A stretch of 64,000 bases of DNA from Oscillospiraceae bacterium (GTDB taxonomy: Bacteria > Bacillota > Clostridia > Oscillospirales > Oscillospiraceae). Both the position numbers and the translations under genes were made by a program. The stretch is taken from contig CADARY010000001.1 in assembly GCA_902790375.1 (NCBI GenBank), positions 1 to 64,000 on the forward strand, written 5' to 3'. Of the stretch, positions 61,292-64,000 are shown piece by piece. A model generated the notes under the pieces. It was not told the DNA's origin. It was given only the letters and a program-made list of their open reading frames with translations, and did not search any database. Each line of letters opens with the position of its first letter. Position 1 is the stretch's first letter.

Positions 61292-61929
61292 ACCCTGCTC
61301 TCCCCGATCCAGCTCTCATCAGAGGGGTTATTGCGGAAAGCGATCAGCCGTGTCACGTCCTCGGGGCGGATATAGCCCTCCTCCGCCGCGACGGCGGCGA
61401 TGGTATCAAAATCAGTCAGGGCGTGGTTTTCCACCGCAGCAGCCTCCAGTCTCTCCAGTCCCTTCTTCATCCCGTAGGTGAAGATGCTGACGATGCCGAG
61501 AACCCGGGCTCCTGCCTCGCGCAGGACATTGACTACCTCCAGAACGCTCCCGCCGGTGGAGATGAGATCCTCCACCACGACGACCTTCTGTCCCGGCTCC
61601 AGCTTTCCCTCAATCTGGTTCTGCCGCCCGTGATCCTTTGCGCCGGAGCGCACATAGCCCATGGGCATGTTCAGGATGTGCGCCGTGATGGCCGCGTGGG
61701 CAATGCCGGCGGTGGCGGTGCCCATCAGGACCTCCGCCTCCGGGTAGTGTTCCCGGATAAGCTCAGCAAGGCCCTTTTCCACATCCAGCCGTACCTCCGG
61801 CGCGGTGAGGGTCAGGCGGTTATCGCAGTAAACGGGGCTTTTGATGCCGCTTGCCCAGGTGAAGGGCTCGTCCGGACGGAAGAAGACCGCCCCGATTTTC
61901 AGCAGATCCTTGGCAATTGTTTTCTTCAT
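61288..61929 (-). CDS. pyrE: orotate phosphoribosyltransferase
   Basis: 213 residues starting [20 protein letters not shown]. It has the PRPP-binding loop [13 protein letters not shown] and the substrate region [14 protein letters not shown]. It makes OMP from orotate. The start at 61929 overlaps the pyrF stop (ATGA). The frame upstream to 62121 lies inside pyrF and is not coding. Confidence 0.95.
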   Translation of the reverse strand: MKKTIAKDLLKIGAVFFRPDEPFTWASGIKSPVYCDNRLTLTAPEVRLDVEKGLAELIREHYPEAEVLMGTATAGIAHAAITAHILNMPMGYVRSGAKDHGRQNQIEGKLEPGQKVVVVEDLISTGGSVLEVVNVLREAGARVLGIVSIFTYGMKKGLERLEAAAVENHALTDFDTIAAVAAEEGYIRPEDVTRLIAFRNNPSDESWIGESRV

Positions 61930-62624
61930 CCCACAAACTCCTTTACACATCTGCGGTAAGCGGCCACAGGATCTGCCGCTTTCGTGACGGGCCTTCCCAC
62001 CACGATATAATCCGAGCCCAGTTCCTTCGCCCGTGCCGGCGTTGTGACACGCTTCTGATCGCCGACATCGTTGTCTGCAAAACGGACGCCGGGGGTGACG
62101 GTGAGAAAGGCCTCGCCGCATTTTTCATGGACCTTGCCGGCTTCCAGCGGGGAACACACCACGCCGTCAAGCCCAGCCTGCTTGGCGTTGAGGGCATAGC
62201 GCATGACCACCTCGTCCAGCGGACGGTCGATGAGCAATTCGTTTTTCATGGCCTGCTCGTCCGTACTGGTGAGCTGTGTGACTGCGATGAGCAGCGGACG
62301 GGTACCGTCCGGCCGCGTCAGTCCCTCCATCGCTGCGCGCATCATAGCGGCAGTCCCGGCGGCGTGGAGGTTTACGATGTCCACATCCAGGTTGGAAAGC
62401 ACCCTCATGGCCTTTTGTACGGTATTCGGAATATCGTGGAGCTTCAGATCCAGAAAGATCCTGTGGCCGCGCGCCTTGATGTCCCGCACGATCTGCGGGC
62501 CGGCAGCGTAGAAAAGCTCCATGCCGATCTTGACAAAGGGCTTTTCCTCGGTGAACCTTTCGAGGAAGGCGAAGGTCTCCTCCGCACCCGAAAAGTCACA
62601 GGCAACGATCACATCTTTTCCCAT
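61926..62624 (-). CDS. pyrF: orotidine 5'-phosphate decarboxylase
   Basis: 232 residues with the active-site [17 protein letters not shown] (Asp-Lys-Asp network), an N-terminal IVACDFS and the C-terminal [14 protein letters not shown] phosphate-binding loop. It converts OMP to UMP. The ATG overlaps the pyrD stop by one base. Confidence 0.95.
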   Translation of the reverse strand: MGKDVIVACDFSGAEETFAFLERFTEEKPFVKIGMELFYAAGPQIVRDIKARGHRIFLDLKLHDIPNTVQKAMRVLSNLDVDIVNLHAAGTAAMMRAAMEGLTRPDGTRPLLIAVTQLTSTDEQAMKNELLIDRPLDEVVMRYALNAKQAGLDGVVCSPLEAGKVHEKCGEAFLTVTPGVRFADNDVGDQKRVTTPARAKELGSDYIVVGRPVTKAADPVAAYRRCVKEFVG

Positions 62625-63535
62625 CAGTGGGCACCTCCTGTTAGTTTTGATAAGGTTTTGATTCCATAGCGCTCCATGGTCTCCGGCAGCGCATCAATGA
62701 TATCCCGGCAGGCAAAGGGGTTCACCAGATTGGCAGCGCCAATCTGTACCGCCGTCGCACCGGCCAGCATCATCTCGATCACGTCCTCTGCGCTCCGGAT
62801 GCCGCCAAGGCCGATGATCGGGATACTGACCGCCTCATATGCCTGCCACACCATGCGCAGGGCCAGCGGGAACACCGCCGGGCCGGAGAGTCCGCCGGTC
62901 GTATTGGCAAGCACTGGCCTTCTCGTTTTGAGGTCAATGCGCATGGCCATGACGGTGTTGATCAGGCTCAGGGCGTCTGCCCCCGCGTCTTCACAGGCTC
63001 TGGCGATTTCCGCAATGTCCGTGACATTGGGCGAGAGCTTTACGATCACGTGCTTTGCGGTAACTCCCTTCACAGCTCTTGTGACTTCCGCGGCGGCTTT
63101 CGGATCGGTTCCGAAGCTCATGCCCCCGCCGTGGATATTCGGACAGCTGATGTTGACCTCCAGCCAGCCTATCTGGGGCACAGCGTCCAGTCTGCGGCAG
63201 ACCTCCGCGTATTCCGCCGCGGAAAAGCCGCTGACATTGGCAATGACAGGCTTATGAAAAACCTTCGCAAGCTTTGGGAGCTCCTCCCGGATCACCGCGT
63301 CCACACCCGGATTCTGAAGCCCAACGGCATTGAGCATGCCGGCGTTTGTCTCCGCAATACGCGGCTGCGGATTTCCTGTGCGCATATGCAGAGTAGTGCC
63401 CTTGAAGGAGAACGTGCCGAGGCAGTTGATATCGTACAGTTCGGCAAATTCGTACCCATAGCCGAAGGTGCCGGAGGCGGGGATCACAGGGTTATCCAGT
63501 TCGATCCCGCAGAGATTGACGCTCAAATCTCCCAT
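62624..63535 (-). CDS. pyrD: dihydroorotate dehydrogenase, class 1B catalytic subunit
   Basis: 303 residues starting [23 protein letters not shown]-barrel motifs are [26 protein letters not shown] and [10 protein letters not shown], where Cys is the class 1 catalytic base. The adjacent pyrK encodes the Fe-S/FAD electron-transfer subunit, so this is the NAD-linked class 1B enzyme. It overlaps pyrK by 13 bases. Confidence 0.95.
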   Translation of the reverse strand: MGDLSVNLCGIELDNPVIPASGTFGYGYEFAELYDINCLGTFSFKGTTLHMRTGNPQPRIAETNAGMLNAVGLQNPGVDAVIREELPKLAKVFHKPVIANVSGFSAAEYAEVCRRLDAVPQIGWLEVNISCPNIHGGGMSFGTDPKAAAEVTRAVKGVTAKHVIVKLSPNVTDIAEIARACEDAGADALSLINTVMAMRIDLKTRRPVLANTTGGLSGPAVFPLALRMVWQAYEAVSIPIIGLGGIRSAEDVIEMMLAGATAVQIGAANLVNPFACRDIIDALPETMERYGIKTLSKLTGGAH

Positions 63536-64000
63536 ATTACCTCCCTGCTTGAGAGCACCGGTCCGTCCTTGCAGATGCGCTTGAGGCCGCTTTTCGTTTT
63601 CACCGTACAGCCCATGCAGGCCCCGAAGCCGCAGCCCATACGTCTGTCAAGGCTCAGTTGTCCCGGCTTGTCCGTACAGGCGCACACAGCCTTCATCATG
63701 GCCTCCGGCCCGCAGGCATAAAAGCCGGTATGCTCCCGGTCCATGGCCTGCGTGACAAAGCCCTTTCTGCCATAACTGCCATCGACCGTCGTGACGACGG
63801 TTTCCACGCCAAGAGCGCGGAAGGCAGCCTCATAAAATATATCGGACACGCTGTTGAAGCCCAGCAGCGCGATCGGCTGTTTTTGCCGCATTATCAATTC
63901 CTTTGCCAGCCAATAAAGCGGTGAAAGGCCTGTACCGCCGCCGATGAGCAGAGGCGTGTCACCGCCGGCGTTCAGGTCAAAGCCGTTCCCGAGGCCGGTC
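63523..64000 (-). CDS. pyrK: dihydroorotate dehydrogenase electron-transfer subunit, partial
   Basis: The C-terminal 158 codons are visible; the 5' end lies past the window edge. The visible part starts in the NAD-binding region (LLIGGGTGLSPLYWLAKEL), has FYACGPEAMMKAVCA, and ends with the [2Fe-2S] cysteine cluster CGFGACMGCTVKTK and RICKDGPV. It passes electrons from PyrD to NAD. An internal ATG at 63897 is not the start. Confidence 0.93.
   Translation of the reverse strand, partial: TGLGNGFDLNAGGDTPLLIGGGTGLSPLYWLAKELIMRQKQPIALLGFNSVSDIFYEAAFRALGVETVVTTVDGSYGRKGFVTQAMDREHTGFYACGPEAMMKAVCACTDKPGQLSLDRRMGCGFGACMGCTVKTKSGLKRICKDGPVLSSREVIWEI

Overview
The window looks like chromosome of an anaerobic, GC-rich (roughly mid-50s percent) Gram-positive clostridium, probably Oscillospirales-like. 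This is inferred from strong AGGAGG-type ribosome sites, a CIRCE heat-shock operator, a glutamine synthetase next to an ANTAR regulator, an Fe-S aldo/keto reductase, formate-tetrahydrofolate ligase, Sel1 and Flp/Tad genes, and tRNAs that encode their own CCA end. No rRNA, CRISPR array, phage structural gene or plasmid origin was seen.

Positions 1-14,000 are an accessory region, mostly on the minus strand: small conserved proteins (DUF434, DUF188, DUF503), four alpha/beta-hydrolase or dehydrogenase genes, a membrane zinc peptidase and a toxin-antitoxin pair whose toxin carries an in-frame stop. A striking array of 15 tRNA genes follows (5542-6833), packed 1 to 7 bases apart and read from the minus strand behind a small XRE regulator. 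Peroxiredoxin and fructosamine-kinase genes here are broken. Positions 13,500-14,100 hold a MITE-like element and extragenic palindromes.

Positions 14,400-24,300 form a peptide and amino-acid use region: an amidohydrolase, a pcp-pepT-glutamine-amidotransferase operon, and divergent to it a complete five-gene Dpp/Opp-type ABC importer. A self-regulating TetR gene follows, cut by a second copy of the MITE. Positions 24,800-31,000 are accessory again (Smr protein, shikimate kinase, Sel1/YdcF-like protein, NUDIX and SDR genes with internal stop codons, an intact ParE-type toxin-antitoxin pair). Positions 31,300-36,700 hold a truncated Tad/Flp locus: a TadB fragment, TadC, DUF192, a Flp-type prepilin fused to surface repeats and a glycine-rich domain, and a thioester-domain protein that carries what looks like the other half of that glycine-rich domain. 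Next to it are remnants of a fumarate-reductase-like flavoprotein and of an unknown gene.

Positions 37,300-45,200 carry glnA plus an ANTAR regulator, a CIRCE-controlled hsp20, a 795-residue adenosine-deaminase-like protein with a possible SLOG-like C-terminal domain, a chagasin-type inhibitor, a ferritin-like protein and an aldo/keto reductase. Positions 46,464-64,000 are one co-directional pyrimidine and purine cluster: pyrK-D-F-E-B-I, then purE-C-F-M, a formate-channel family gene, purN, a PurO-type IMP cyclohydrolase, a stand-alone AICAR transformylase, purD, purL and fhs. Formate import and fhs would supply the formyl-tetrahydrofolate that PurN and AICAR transformylase use. PurF in this cluster lacks the usual N-terminal cysteine.
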